NCBI GenBank assembly: GCA_018064565.1
Contig: JAGHVA010000007.1
Coordinates: 1 to 6,478 of the forward strand
Length of the DNA: 6,478 bases
Direction of reading: 5' to 3'
From: Candidatus Colimorpha onthohippi
Lineage (GTDB): Bacteria > Bacteroidota > Bacteroidia > Bacteroidales > P3
The notes under the pieces are model-generated. The model saw only the letters and a program-made list of their open reading frames with translations, made no database searches and was not told the origin of the DNA. Each line of letters opens with the position of its first letter. The stretch's first letter is position 1. The translations under genes were made by a program, and so were the position numbers. This document shows, in pieces, positions 6,284-6,478 of the stretch.

Positions 6284-6478
6284 ATGATTTCGCAAGACTC
6301 ACTACAGCCCTTAATTGAAGAAGTCTGGGCCAATCGAGAGTTGCTAACCTCTATCTCCCACACCGAAGCAATTCAATCCACCATTGAAGGTCTCGACAAG
6401 GGCATAATACGCGTTGCCGAGCAAACGCCCGAAGGATGGATTGTGAACGAATGGATAAAAAAAGCCGTACTGCTATAC
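6284..6478 (+). CDS. dapD: 2,3,4,5-tetrahydropyridine-2,6-dicarboxylate N-succinyltransferase (5' part)
   Basis: Succinylates tetrahydrodipicolinate using succinyl-CoA, the committed step of the succinylase branch of diaminopimelate and lysine synthesis; a cytosolic enzyme, normally a trimer with a left-handed beta-helix. Only the first 65 codons are inside the window, ending in frame at the last base, out of roughly 275 expected. The visible part is the N-terminal helical domain. Its segment LDKGIIRVAEQ at 37-47, followed by a WIVNEWIKKAVLL stretch at 52-64, closely matches the LDSGALRVAE...W...QWLKKAVLL region of E. coli DapD as I remember it. The ATG at 6284 gives a start equivalent to the E. 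coli protein. It is divergent from the secreted-protein/dxs operon with a 50-base gap. Because only the N-terminus is visible, catalytic residues in the beta-helix cannot be checked. Confidence 0.88.
   Translation, partial: MISQDSLQPLIEEVWANRELLTSISHTEAIQSTIEGLDKGIIRVAEQTPEGWIVNEWIKKAVLLY

Noticed and set aside
1..6478. Mobile element, defence system, toxin-antitoxin pair, or tRNA/rRNA gene
   Set aside because: No transposase, integrase, nuclease, toxin-like small gene pair, terminal inverted repeat or RNA gene sequence was seen. All sizeable genes are envelope or housekeeping functions, or the one unknown exported protein.

Overview
This window looks like chromosomal DNA from a member of the Bacteroidota, most likely the order Bacteroidales. 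The evidence is moderate GC with AT-rich gene starts that lack clear Shine-Dalgarno sequences, an Omp85-type outer membrane barrel with a Bacteroidota-like N-terminal region, secreted proteins whose signal peptides end just before a Gln, and housekeeping genes (dxs, dapD) with typical family signatures. The genus cannot be fixed from the sequence alone.

Layout, left to right. Bases 1-118 lead into a plus-strand family 2 glycosyltransferase with a C-terminal membrane anchor (119-1132). A 288-base intergenic stretch follows, dominated by a 16-bp tandem repeat (about nine good units at 1146-1289, decaying to about 1333). Next is a plus-strand pair 13 bases apart: an Omp85/BamA-TamA-like outer membrane barrel (best start 1421, ending 2782) and a short MgtC/SapB-family inner membrane protein (2796-3224). 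A 138-base convergent gap holds a strong stem-loop with a T-tract on the minus strand, which terminates the opposing transcript. On the minus strand, a secreted protein of unknown function (6233-5253) lies 6 bases upstream of dxs (5246-3363), so the two probably form one operon. A 50-base divergent gap with clustered ACGT palindromes separates this operon from the plus-strand dapD, of which only the first 65 codons are present (6284 to the window end).

Functionally these are separate units: a sugar transferase for envelope or polysaccharide work, an outer-membrane/inner-membrane pair of envelope proteins, the entry enzyme of non-mevalonate isoprenoid synthesis with an unknown secreted partner, and the succinylase step of diaminopimelate/lysine synthesis. 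I see no defence system, mobile element, CRISPR array or RNA gene. The window is largely ordinary. The points that deserve a second look are the 16-bp tandem repeat, the clustered palindromes in the hyp-dxs/dapD divergent gap, and the unknown exported protein coupled to dxs.
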